Assembly: GCA_910578105.1 (NCBI GenBank)
Contig: CAJTPD010000007.1
Location: 62,001-126,000 of the forward strand
Source: an uncultured Odoribacter sp.
GTDB lineage: Bacteria > Bacteroidota > Bacteroidia > Bacteroidales > Marinifilaceae
Length of the DNA: 64,000 nt
Reading direction: 5' to 3'
A program made the translations under genes and the position numbers. This document shows positions 49,367-60,000 of the stretch, piece by piece. Each line of letters begins with the position of its first letter. The first letter of the stretch is position 1. The notes beneath the pieces are model-generated. The model worked only from the letters and a program-made list of their open reading frames with translations, searched no databases and was not told the DNA's origin.

Positions 49367-50854
49367 TTAATCTTCAACATAATAAGGATTTTGCGTCAGG
49401 ATTCCGCTATTGGCATCGATTTCTCGCTGAGCAATCGGCAGATAATATCCTCTCGGATCCTGTAATTTCTGAATATAAATGGGACGGAATTTTGCACTGA
49501 TATTCTTCAATAATAATTCTATCAGCATATCCTTGTATTTATAATCATCCCGGTGAGCGACACGCAGGATATCAAACCAACGTTTTCCTTCTCCGACAAA
49601 TTCACACAACCGCTCATTTAAAATCAAGTCCAATGCATCTTTTTGATTATCGGGAACTGCCGGATGGATAGTAAAACCGGCACGTTCACGTATGATTTTC
49701 ACCAAATCAAAAGCTTCCTGAAAACCTTCCGCATTATTTTTCAACATCACCAAAGCCTCGGCTTTCATAAAATAAATCTCCGGTAAACGATAAAAAATCC
49801 AATTGCCGTAACGGGAATTTCCGGAACGCTGCGCATCACTGGAGTAATAAGGACGATTGCCGATATATTTCCAAACTTTGTTGTTGTCACCCACATAAGT
49901 GACATCAGTTCCCCTGGCATCCGTCTCACGCCCTTTGGTAAACAATTCCAATGTAGTCTGCGAAATGACATAGCGGGGCGTGGTATAAAACCAAACCGGC
50001 AAATTATTGGTTCCACCGTTTCCGGTTCCCCACTGCAATTCAAAAATACTTTCCGAAGAATTTCCCGGCCAAAAAATTTCAAACCACTCGTCTTTTTCTG
50101 CCAATTGATAAGAATTGGTTGCAAAAATCTGGTCACAGGCATCAATACACTCCTGATACCGTCCATTCCACAACGAAACATCCGCCAACAATGCCAAAGC
50201 TGCCCATTTGGTCGCACGCCCTTTATTCTGAATAACAGTCCCATACCCCGGCTTAATGGTATTGATGACAGAGGTTAAATCGGAAAAAATCTGTTCCATG
50301 ATTTCCGCCTCTACGCTTTTTTCTTTCATAAAAGGCTCCGAATCATTCACATAAGGCTCTGTAACCAATGGAACCTCCTGAAAAGTACGCACTAAATAAT
50401 AATAGGACAATGCCCGGGCAAATTTTGCCTCTGCCAAATAAGAATTAAGCACCTCCGGCATAAACGTCGGATCTTTCTCCAATACTTCGGGTGCATACTT
50501 CAATACCGAATTAGCCCGTCCTATGACTTTATACAGATTGGTCCAGCTACAAATGCCATTATCGGCATGAATCTGCAAATCCACAATATTTTGTTCATTC
50601 TGAGTAGCCTTGTCACTCAAGGCAAGCGCATCCCCGCGCAATTCACCCCACTCCACATACTGCTCCAGACATCCCTGCATCCCTTTGTACAATGAAAGTA
50701 CCACCGCTTCGACATCTTCTTTATTGTTCCAGTACATATCACTCGTCTGGCTATTTTCCGGTAACAAATCAAGAAAATGATTACACCCGCCTATTCCGGT
50801 CATCAACAGAAAAGAACAGGAAAACCCGATTATATTTCGAAATAACTTTTTCAT
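49367..50854 (-). CDS. SusD/RagB-family lipoprotein (first pair of the operon)
   Basis: The ATG at 50854 is taken; it gives MKKLFRNIIGFSCSFLLMTG followed by IGGC, a lipoprotein signal, while the frame seven codons up has only TTG. The 495 residues show SQTSDMYWNNKEDVEAVVLS, SYLAEAKFARALSYYYLVRT, RATKWAALALLADVSLWNGR, YRLPEIYFMKAEALVMLKN and LILNERLCEFVGEGKRWFDI, which is the textbook C-terminal SusD block, and end with NSGILTQNPYYVED. It is the ligand-binding cap of the SusC encoded 10 bases upstream. Confidence 0.95.
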   Translation of the reverse strand: MKKLFRNIIGFSCSFLLMTGIGGCNHFLDLLPENSQTSDMYWNNKEDVEAVVLSLYKGMQGCLEQYVEWGELRGDALALSDKATQNEQNIVDLQIHADNGICSWTNLYKVIGRANSVLKYAPEVLEKDPTFMPEVLNSYLAEAKFARALSYYYLVRTFQEVPLVTEPYVNDSEPFMKEKSVEAEIMEQIFSDLTSVINTIKPGYGTVIQNKGRATKWAALALLADVSLWNGRYQECIDACDQIFATNSYQLAEKDEWFEIFWPGNSSESIFELQWGTGNGGTNNLPVWFYTTPRYVISQTTLELFTKGRETDARGTDVTYVGDNNKVWKYIGNRPYYSSDAQRSGNSRYGNWIFYRLPEIYFMKAEALVMLKNNAEGFQEAFDLVKIIRERAGFTIHPAVPDNQKDALDLILNERLCEFVGEGKRWFDILRVAHRDDYKYKDMLIELLLKNISAKFRPIYIQKLQDPRGYYLPIAQREIDANSGILTQNPYYVED

Positions 50855-50864
50855 AATCCAATAT

Positions 50865-53800
50865 TTAAAAATCAACTGACAACCCTAATGCGATTCGAAT
50901 CGGACGCGGTGTATCCGCATTGTCCGTTGCTAACGGATAAACGCCGCCCGGTATACCTACTTCCGGATTCTGCCCCTTATAGCGGGTCAGCGTCCATAAA
51001 TCATAAGCAGTCAGATACACTTCCGTACGGCTCAGGCCCCATTTCTTCAACATTGTCCGCGGTAATCCATAAGACAGAGTCAATTGTTTCATACGGAAAA
51101 AAGTAGCGTCATCAACAAAACGGTCCGAACCTAAATAATTGTATCCGCGTCCCCACATCGCTCTCGGGATATCCGTCTGATCTCCCGGATGCCGCCATCT
51201 TTTCAATACAGCCGTACTCTGATTATTGGCATTATACATACTCTCCGAATCCATCCGGGTTTTATTCACAACACTTTGACCGATACGTGACTGGAAAAAC
51301 GTGCGTAAACGCAAATCCTTCCACCGCAGATTCAAACCGAATCCAGCCGTAATAATCGGCATGGAATTGCCCAAATAAGTGATATCATACTCGTCAATCA
51401 CACCATCATGATTCAAATCGGCATAATGAGCGTCCCCCGGACGCACCAGCACATTGTTAATGGTGGTATATACCGGTTTCCCATCCATACCTATCAATTG
51501 TTTCCCCTCAGCATCCCGGGCTATTGTTTCATCTTCCGACTGGTAAACACCCAAATATTTATATCCGTAAAAAGACCCCAACGGATCTCCCTCCACCACA
51601 TTTTGGGCATACGTACCGTTCGCCACACTATTATAATTCCAATAACTCTTATTTACCGGCAATTTCAGCACACGGTTGCGGTTGCGGGACAGATTCATGT
51701 TGAAAGACACCTTAAAATCATTCACTTCAAGTATATTATTCAGTGCCAGCATCATCTCCCAACCCCTGTTTTCCATACTACCCGAATTGAAGAATTTTAC
51801 GGTTGAAAAACCGGTTGAAGAAGGAATATTCACATTGGTCTGCAACAAATCATCCGATTTTTTAATGTAGTATTCAAACTTTAAATCCACCTTATTCTCC
51901 CAAGCGACAAAGTCCATACCTATATTGTGCTGGGTACCCTTTTCCCATTTCAGATTATTCATCTGTATATTATCGGGAGCCACCGCAGAACTTCCCAAAT
52001 ATTCGCCCACCGGAGAGAAAGTACCCACATAAGCATAGCTACTGCCGGGCGAATTCCCATTCCGTCCCCAGCCATAACGCATCTTCCACTCATTAATCCA
52101 TTCCGCTTCTTTCAAAAAGTTCTCCTCATTCAAACGCCACGACGCCGTCACACTCGGGAACCCGCCCCAGCGTGAATCAACTCCCATTTTAGAATTACCT
52201 TCATACCGGAAACCGACATTCAGCAAATAACGTTCTTTGAAATTGTAATGGAGATTTCCCAAAAACGCAACCGTTCTGTTTTTCGATGCACCGGACCCCA
52301 GGGTAGTGATACGTCCTCCTGATGTAGGATCAATCATATTGTCAGACCCCAAACCGCTGACCGCCGAAGAATGGTTGGTATTGGCACTGTGTGAAATCTG
52401 AGAATGCAGGGTAGCAATGATTTTATGAGCACCGAATGTCTTATTATAAATCAATTTATTAAAAATATTGATGGCAATATGATCCGACATCAAATCCTCC
52501 CCTCGGTTAAAGTCGGCATGCGAAGCACTTACACCGGTAGCCGACTGTGGCAGAAACTTTTTGTTTTTAGAAGAAGTTACATCAATTCCTACATTACCAT
52601 CATAAGACAATCCGGGAAGCAACTGGTATTTTAAATTAAAGGTAATCCGGACATCATTGGATACGGTATTGTTATAAGAATCATTCACCATAGCCAAAGG
52701 ATTGAATGAACCGCTCCAGGTTCCCTGAAAAGGAGTGTAACTGGAAGTTGCCGTAGGAATAAAATATTCATTAGTAGGATTGCCATCATCATCCAGCAAC
52801 CAAGGCGACATGTTCGGCATTTTAATCTTGGCATGCGCCCGGGGATTGATCCAATTGTTGTCACGTGCACCGCGAGTGTAAGAAAAACCGGCAGCCACCC
52901 GCAAACGATTGGAAAATCTGTAATCGATATTCAACCGCGAACTGAGTCGCTTAAAAGCAGTCCCTTTAGTGGTTCCCTGCTCCGTCAGATAACCTAAAGA
53001 AAAACGGTATAGAGCCCGGTCACCACCACCACTCATCGAAAAATTCGTTTCACTGGAAAGAACATCCGATTTTACCAAATCCAGCCAATCGGTATTCTGG
53101 CTATATTCTTTAAAATATTTAAACTGCGGATCATAATTGATTTCCGGATAAGAAGTCAGTTTTTCCAACTCATTCCAGGAAAAACCGATGTCGTGCAGCC
53201 GATTCCACATCGCGTCCTGCACCATAGTAATGTATTGCTCACCATTCAGCATCGGGATTCTTCTTGGCTCTTTTTTATAATCGACTTTCTGACTGATGGA
53301 AAAACGGGTTTTCCCCTGACTCCCCCGCTTCGTAGTAATCACCAACACACCGTTCGCCCCCTGAGACCCCCAAATAGCGGTAGCGGCCGCATCTTTAAGT
53401 ACCTCTATCGATTCGATATCACTGGGAGAAATGTTCACCAATGCGCCATAATCTTCTTCGTTAGCTGTCTGAAAATCAAAATCTTCGTTAATATCCGTAT
53501 CATACGGTATACCATCCACCACAATCAAAGGTTCGTTATTGGCATTTAACGAACTGGTACCTCGGATACGAATAGACATTTTAGAACCCGGATCACCGGA
53601 TGAAGCGATAATATCCACATTTGCCAAACGGCCTTGTAACGCATCTTCCACCGAAGTCACCTGCATTTCTTTCATCTCATCCATATCGATTTTTTGACGG
53701 GCCACACCGACATCCTTGATTGGAATTCCATTATCATCTGTATGAATACGTTTCGCAGAAATAACTACCTCTTCCAGCTCACTGATATCCATTTGCATGG

Positions 53801-54101
53801 TTACATGCTGCACTTTCTGCCCTTTATAAGGGAATTTGACGGTTTTATAACCGATAAATGAAAAAACAACCGCCACGCCCTTCACATTAGCCGGAACGGT
53901 TAAATAATATTCTCCGTTAATATCAGTTGCAGCCCCCAGCAACATACGGTTATTTTCGTTCTGCAAACTCACCGTAACCCCTACCATCGGTCCGTCAGCA
54001 TCCCGCACAATCCCTGTCAGGACTTGCTGAGCATAAACCGAGAAAGGCAAAGACAGCAAAAACAGAATTACCACTGTTTTTAAGCTATAAATAACTTTCA
54101 T
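50865..54101 (-). CDS. SusC/RagA-family TonB-dependent transporter (first pair)
   Basis: The 1078-residue protein has a signal (MKVIYSLKTVVILFLLSLPF), the regulatory-like domain (VLTGIVRDADGPMVGVTVSL), the segment SELEEVVISAKRIHTDDNGI, a plug (MQVTSVEDALQGRLANVDII, IVVDGIPYDTDINEDFDF, TAIWGSQGANGVLVITTKRG) and a barrel ending in PIRIALGLSVDF. The stretch between SELEE and the plug is longer than usual and carries KDVGVARQKIDMDEMKEMQV, a TonB-box-region variant. It lies eight bases after the first FAS1 gene and transports the ligand bound by the SusD behind it. Confidence 0.95.
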   Translation of the reverse strand: MKVIYSLKTVVILFLLSLPFSVYAQQVLTGIVRDADGPMVGVTVSLQNENNRMLLGAATDINGEYYLTVPANVKGVAVVFSFIGYKTVKFPYKGQKVQHVTMQMDISELEEVVISAKRIHTDDNGIPIKDVGVARQKIDMDEMKEMQVTSVEDALQGRLANVDIIASSGDPGSKMSIRIRGTSSLNANNEPLIVVDGIPYDTDINEDFDFQTANEEDYGALVNISPSDIESIEVLKDAAATAIWGSQGANGVLVITTKRGSQGKTRFSISQKVDYKKEPRRIPMLNGEQYITMVQDAMWNRLHDIGFSWNELEKLTSYPEINYDPQFKYFKEYSQNTDWLDLVKSDVLSSETNFSMSGGGDRALYRFSLGYLTEQGTTKGTAFKRLSSRLNIDYRFSNRLRVAAGFSYTRGARDNNWINPRAHAKIKMPNMSPWLLDDDGNPTNEYFIPTATSSYTPFQGTWSGSFNPLAMVNDSYNNTVSNDVRITFNLKYQLLPGLSYDGNVGIDVTSSKNKKFLPQSATGVSASHADFNRGEDLMSDHIAINIFNKLIYNKTFGAHKIIATLHSQISHSANTNHSSAVSGLGSDNMIDPTSGGRITTLGSGASKNRTVAFLGNLHYNFKERYLLNVGFRYEGNSKMGVDSRWGGFPSVTASWRLNEENFLKEAEWINEWKMRYGWGRNGNSPGSSYAYVGTFSPVGEYLGSSAVAPDNIQMNNLKWEKGTQHNIGMDFVAWENKVDLKFEYYIKKSDDLLQTNVNIPSSTGFSTVKFFNSGSMENRGWEMMLALNNILEVNDFKVSFNMNLSRNRNRVLKLPVNKSYWNYNSVANGTYAQNVVEGDPLGSFYGYKYLGVYQSEDETIARDAEGKQLIGMDGKPVYTTINNVLVRPGDAHYADLNHDGVIDEYDITYLGNSMPIITAGFGLNLRWKDLRLRTFFQSRIGQSVVNKTRMDSESMYNANNQSTAVLKRWRHPGDQTDIPRAMWGRGYNYLGSDRFVDDATFFRMKQLTLSYGLPRTMLKKWGLSRTEVYLTAYDLWTLTRYKGQNPEVGIPGGVYPLATDNADTPRPIRIALGLSVDF

Positions 54102-54109
54102 ATCTTATT

Positions 54110-56305
54110 CTATTTATTATTCGACTGGAAATCAATGGTATTAATATTATAAATGAGTGCATCACTCAGAAAACCCGGAAAAACGCCTTCCGGAGTTTCA
54201 ATCTCCTTGCCGACCTCATTCCTTAACACCAGATTAAATTTTTGCTCATCCGGATAAATACCTAATTGAGAATAAAAAGTATCATATAAAGTAGATTCCG
54301 GACTGATTTGAGTTGTCTGATACATTCCAGGCTCCCCGATTCCGGGCAAAAGGAAATTACTCAATTTATTGGCATCTATCGATACAAAGAAATACTTCAG
54401 ATAATTTTTCAGTTCCTCCGGATCATCAGGTAAAATATCCGCCTGTGCCTTCACAACATCATTATCCGGTAAAAAAGCCATCACCGTCTCGCCGACAATA
54501 AAAGTCATCACCTCTTCACCATTGATATTTTCAACCAGACCCGCTTTCTTCATCAATTTCCAGAATTCACTGTAATTAGCTTCCAATTCCTCTGCCAAAG
54601 ACACATCCACATTTCCCAATACATTATCCAAACTATATGTAATCCCGTTAAAATATTCACCCAATTTCACCGGTTGGAAAGGTTCCGTCGTATTGGCCTC
54701 ACATCCCACTCCTCCGTCAAAAACCGTAACATAAGACAATCCCTTTTTCGTTGGGTAGATTTTCTTTTGTGAGAAATCCGTAATCTTATTCTGCAATACG
54801 ATATGCTTCATGGCCAACGCACTGATTTCTGCCGTATTCAAATCCTTGTATTTTTCTGTTTCATCATCCCACAACTGAATTTTCTCATCTCCCAAAACAT
54901 CAGCCTTACCCACATCCACTTGATATCCCATAGCCTGCAAAGCCTCATCCGTCGGAGCGAACAACGTAAACCTCACATCCGGATTTATCAACTGGATAAT
55001 CTCTCCGGCTTTATTCAAAATCTCTGTAAAAATGGAATAATTCGGATCATTTAATAAAGGAGCTGTCACCGAACGGAACATGGCCGGAACCGTTACTTTA
55101 TCCGTACCGTAAAAAACCCCGTTTGAACAAAATTCTTTTACCTCTGCCCCGTCAACATCAAAATCATAAACATCACCATAACTTGATTTTACCCGTTTCT
55201 CTTTCAACATTTCCGGAAGGACCAATGCACGCGATTGAATATGATTTCCCAATAAAAACGAAAGTTGCAATAAAGGGATATCATCAAATGTCGGGTATTT
55301 GGAAAAATAATCCTCTAAAAAAACAGTCAGTGCCTGATCATTCGGAATAAAGGAATTGAATGTGTTCCCGCAAGCCAGATAAAGATTGTGCAGGACCGCA
55401 TTTTCCTGATTAAAAGTCCACTGACTTGCTATCTTAGGAAGATCCTTATGAAAATACAAAAACAGACTGTCACCGGCTGCCGCATATTTCGATGATAAAT
55501 CTTTATTATAAGTGATATCCGTGAACTTGTCATACAATTGCTTAAAAAGAGAATAATGATTGTCCTGATCTTCCAATACATTATACACTGTACGCATCGG
55601 ACGAATTACATCATCCACTAAATATACATACCCGTTATCCGTTAGTAAACCATTCCCGTTCTCATGAATTTTTGCATTCGCCGCGCAAAAATTATCATCC
55701 CCTTCCCAAACTTTCCCGGGGAAAAAATAAGAATAATTATAAGTATAGTCCTGAACACCCTGTGTTTTAAACAGATTCGTATTTAAAACCGGTAAATATT
55801 TTTCACGCTCATAGACAGTCATCACTGCACCCGTTTTCGGATTAGTAACTCGACGTACCGCTTCCTGCCCGTAAGTAATATGCTTAAAATAAATACCTTT
55901 ATTCGCTGTTCCCGCTTCCAAATCACCTTCCGGCCGGAAATTCATAAAATCAACAGGACGATAAGAATAACGCACGATATGACAACCTATCAGTAAATCC
56001 AATACATCCTGCGGAATATCGTCTACACTACTCCAGCCATTATTTTCCAAATAAGCATTTACTGCCTGATTATCAGGAGCAAATACAGAACATAAACCTT
56101 GTCCCTTGACCAATTGAAAAAAACTGGATTTTTCCAAAGCCGATACAAACAAGGAATAATCCGCCTGCCCTTGCAACACTTCATAAGCACTGCCTTTCAA
56201 CCAAGTCGGCCGTTCATAATGTTTATCCATCTCATTCTCGCAACCCCATAAAGACAGCAAGAAGAGCAATAACATTAAAAGTCTGTAACTCATGTTTTTT
56301 TTCAT
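54110..56305 (-). CDS. Multi-FAS1-domain lipoprotein, first gene of the operon
   Basis: The 731-residue protein starts MKKNMSYRLLMLLLFLLSLW with lipobox LWGC. FAS1 repeats are visible at about residues 45-160 (YSLFVSALEKSSFFQLVKGQ, CSVFAPDNQAVNAYLENNGW), 250-370 (HYSLFKQLYDKFTDITYNKD, NSFIPNDQALTVFLEDYFSK), 420-560 (YSIFTEILNKAGEIIQLINP, FTLFAPTDEALQAMGY) and 570-720 (YSEFWKLMKKAGLVENINGE, VMAFLPDNDVVKAQADIL). So four such domains in tandem form most of the protein. As the promoter-proximal product it is probably made in the largest amount and may act as a surface adhesin for the substrate. Confidence 0.85.
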   Translation of the reverse strand: MKKNMSYRLLMLLLFLLSLWGCENEMDKHYERPTWLKGSAYEVLQGQADYSLFVSALEKSSFFQLVKGQGLCSVFAPDNQAVNAYLENNGWSSVDDIPQDVLDLLIGCHIVRYSYRPVDFMNFRPEGDLEAGTANKGIYFKHITYGQEAVRRVTNPKTGAVMTVYEREKYLPVLNTNLFKTQGVQDYTYNYSYFFPGKVWEGDDNFCAANAKIHENGNGLLTDNGYVYLVDDVIRPMRTVYNVLEDQDNHYSLFKQLYDKFTDITYNKDLSSKYAAAGDSLFLYFHKDLPKIASQWTFNQENAVLHNLYLACGNTFNSFIPNDQALTVFLEDYFSKYPTFDDIPLLQLSFLLGNHIQSRALVLPEMLKEKRVKSSYGDVYDFDVDGAEVKEFCSNGVFYGTDKVTVPAMFRSVTAPLLNDPNYSIFTEILNKAGEIIQLINPDVRFTLFAPTDEALQAMGYQVDVGKADVLGDEKIQLWDDETEKYKDLNTAEISALAMKHIVLQNKITDFSQKKIYPTKKGLSYVTVFDGGVGCEANTTEPFQPVKLGEYFNGITYSLDNVLGNVDVSLAEELEANYSEFWKLMKKAGLVENINGEEVMTFIVGETVMAFLPDNDVVKAQADILPDDPEELKNYLKYFFVSIDANKLSNFLLPGIGEPGMYQTTQISPESTLYDTFYSQLGIYPDEQKFNLVLRNEVGKEIETPEGVFPGFLSDALIYNINTIDFQSNNK

Positions 56306-57078
56306 ACTATGTATCTATTTGTGATTTTAAAATATATTTAATATCAGTTTATTACGTTTCTTGTAAAAATCATTTTACCAAAATTAAACGGACGTTTCCT
56401 TTGGGCAAAATGACCGTTCTGCAATACAACTCAGAAAACGATAATGATTACATACTTTTACCTTCATAATTTAGCACCGCAGAAATAATAGTTTTTAGTA
56501 AAAAAAACTTTCCGCTATCGATTGCACAAAAGTAAGTAAATTATTTGTACGTCATTACAAAATTTTTTATAAAATCAATAATATGAACGATTTTAAAAAA
56601 ATAAAGACAAAATTTAAAGTATTTCATCGAAAATCCATCGACATCTCTTCTGTTTTATTGCAAAATTCAAAAAATAACGGCTTTTGAAATTAGTCATACA
56701 TTGTTAATAAGTATTTGTTTTTCTTCCCTTTCTTTATAAAAATACTCTTAATAATCATAAAATCATATCCAAAATAACGTCCGTTTAATTTAGAAAAACA
56801 AAATAAAAAATACCCCTCTCTGTTTGTCGTTCATTCACAAGATCAGACGTACTAACAACTTCTTTCAAACCGTGAAATCAAAAAACATGAAAGAACCATC
56901 ACCCTGAAATCAACTCATTGTATCTCAATTATATTTATTTATAATGGTTTGACAAAGATGGATATTTCAATACGCATCATCACCATATTACAAAAAACTA
57001 CGCATAAATTCCAATAAATACAAAAATGTGTTTGATATTGATTAAAATTGTATTTTTACAAGCAGAAAATCGGTGCAT
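56306..57078. other. Divergent intergenic region between FAS1 operon and hybrid regulator
   Basis: No gene is seen in these 773 AT-rich bases. The left part has the probable promoter of the leftward operon (-7 TACTTTTG at 56527-56534). Two short related strings, TAAACGGACGTTTCC near 56386 and ATAACGTCCGTTTAATTT near 56775, contain AACGGACGTT/ACGTCCGTTT in opposite direction and may be regulator-binding sites. The right part has TTTG at 57031 and TATTTTTA at 57051 ahead of the regulator gene, spacing 16, a poor promoter match. Confidence 0.5.
56527..56534 (-). promoter_or_regulatory. -7 element of the FAS1/SusCD/M60 operon promoter
   Basis: TACTTTTG on the minus strand fits TAnnTTTG. The nearest TTTG stands 23 bases upstream (56558-56561), longer than the usual 19-21, which suits an activated promoter. 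The leader would be about 215 bases. Confidence 0.45.
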
Positions 57079-60000
57079 ATGAAACGTCTGAAAAATCCTG
57101 TTCTGTATCAGCGTGTTTTAATCCTGATTATCACAATACATATTGCCCTTGTTCTTCGGGGCCAGGAAAGCAATAACCCGTTTTTTTTCACTTTCCTGAG
57201 TGTTGAAAACGGATTGTCGCAACAAACCGTAAACGCTATTTTTCAAGACACCGACGGATACATGTGGTTTGGCACCCGGAACGGACTAAACCGTTATGAT
57301 GGATATGACTTCAAAGTGTTCCGGAAAAACTATTATGACGAACATTCTCTCTGCGGCAATGAAATCCTGTGCATCACACAGGATTCGGCCAAAGATATAT
57401 GGATTGGCACCATTGAAGGCATAAACCGGATTGATTACAAAACCGGACAAATTTTCCGTTACCTCTCGCCCGGCAACCACAGCATAGAAGCCCTGTTCCG
57501 TACTTCAAACGAAGAATTGCTGTTTTTCACCGACAAAGCCAACTGGATTTACGACCGGGCAGGCGACTCCCTGCGGCAATACCGGTTTGAAAATTTGCCG
57601 GAAGACATATATACACGCAGTGCCACCGAAGACTCAAAAAACAATCTTTACTTAGGCACTTCCAAAGGACTTTATATCTACGACCACCACCGTCAGTTTG
57701 TCCGGCACATCCCCGCAGATTCAAAAAAAACGGAAGCATTGCCGGACGGCTATGTTTCTTTTTTAACAACCGACCGGGAAGGGAAAATATGGATTGTTTC
57801 CTCTTACAACAAAGTGTCCTGCTGGGACCCGGAACGGCAAGAATTAAAACACATCGACCATCTGGACAATGTACGTCAATTGTTGGATTACAACGATTCC
57901 ACTCTGCTCGCCGGCACTTTTCACGGACTTGCCCTCCTTCATAAACGCACCCTGCAACCCACCTACATTTCCATGAACATCGGAGAAAAAGGCGCATTGA
58001 GCCACTTTTCCGTCCTGTCCCTGTATCAGGACAACAAAAAAAATCTATGGGTAGGCACTTACTCCGGCGGAGTGAACTATCACAGCCCGTACAGCTACAA
58101 ATTTCACTACATACCCTGCCGTCAATTCACAGGTGCAGTAGGATTACCCGTCGAAGATTCCCGGGGGAATCTATGGTTTGCCACCGAAGGAAACGGACTG
58201 TTGTTTTATAATCCGGCAACCCGGCAACAACAATTATTCCCCATTTATAACGACAAACGAAAATATTCCCAAAACATTATCAAATCGACACTCCGTGAAG
58301 GAGAGCACATTTTATGCACCACACACAACGGGCAAGTCTTCCGGTTCTCTACCATTCGCAAAACCTTTCAATTACTCTACGATTACCAACGCAACGACAT
58401 CCAGACACTCTACCGCGACTCCCGGGACCGGCTCTGGATTCCCACCAATACAAATGCCGGATTAGTAGTTATGGACAACAACCGGCCTGTTCCGTCGCTG
58501 AATATCTCTTCCGAATTTCCTCAGTTAAGCCCGATATCAGTCATCACAGAAATAAACAAAGGCCAGTTTCTGCTGGGAACCTTACAAAACGGACTGGTAT
58601 TTATCAACGAAACGACAAACGAATGCCGGAATCTGGACGGAAAAGCCTTCGGATTTTCAAGCAAAGACAAAATACACATCACCGCCATCAGCAAAGACCC
58701 GGACGGAAAAATTTGGGTCAGCACCAACGGAGCCGGATTATTCTGTTTCAACAACAACCTGGAACTACTTAAAAACTATAACCGGGACAACGGACTGACA
58801 AACGAATGTATTTATAACCTGATAAACCGCCGCGAAGAAATATGGCTTACAACCTCCCGGGAAATATTCCGCCTGAATAAAAACAACGGACAACTGGATG
58901 TGGCCTATTCCAAAAGCGGATTAATCCCGCAGGAATTTACTCCCTCTTCCAGCTATTGCAGCTCTGACGGCATTTTTTACCTGCCGGCATCCAATGGGTT
59001 TCTGAAATTCACACCCACACAAATCCACGACAATCAAGAAGTGCCGCAAGTATTGCTCACCACCCTCTCCATCGGCAATCAACAGGAAATCCCGGGCAAA
59101 AGCCGGTTATTAAAAAATAAATTGCAATTGCAAAAACAAATTGTCCTCTCCCACAACCAAACTAACCTGACAATTCAATATACTGCTCCGAATTACCTTT
59201 ATCCCGAACAGACTCATTACGCCTACCGCTTGGAAGGGGTCGACGAAAACTGGAATTATGTGGGAAACCGCAGGGCAGCTATTTACAATAACCTGAAACC
59301 GGGAGAATACAAATTCAGCGTCATTGCTTCAAACAACCGAAGAAACTGGAACAACGAAAGTACACAATTGACGCTCACCGTGCTGCCTCCATTATGGTTT
59401 CGCTGGTGGGCCTGGTGTGGTTACGGGCTGATAGTAATTTTTACAACATACAAAATCGTCAAAATCCGTCACCGGAAACACGAATTGGAAGCCTCCCTCC
59501 TCCACAAGCAACTGGAACAAAAAAAACTGGAAGAAATTAATCAGGAACGCCTGCGTTTTTTTACCCGGGTCACTCACGAATTCCGCACACCACTGACCTT
59601 AATTATAAACCTGTTGGACGACCTGAACCGGAAATTTTTTCATATAGCAGGTATGAAAGAAATCCTGCGGCCTGCCCGGAAAAACACAGAACGGTTGCTG
59701 TCACTGGTAAATAGCCTGATGGACATACAAAAACAAAACTCCGTACCAGAAGAGCTGAAATATACTACATTCGATTTCATCGTCTTTCTGCGCGAAATGC
59801 TATACTCTTTCCAAACGTTAGCAGACCAGAGAAATATTCACCTGCAACTGAAATGTCCGCACGACATCCTGGCAGTAAGCTACGACCGGAAAAAATTGGA
59901 ACAGTTATTTTTCAACCTGCTTTCTAATGCCTGCAAATTTACTCCGCCGCAAGGTTCCGTCACCCTGTCGTATGAACTCTTAACCGACAAAGAAACAAAT

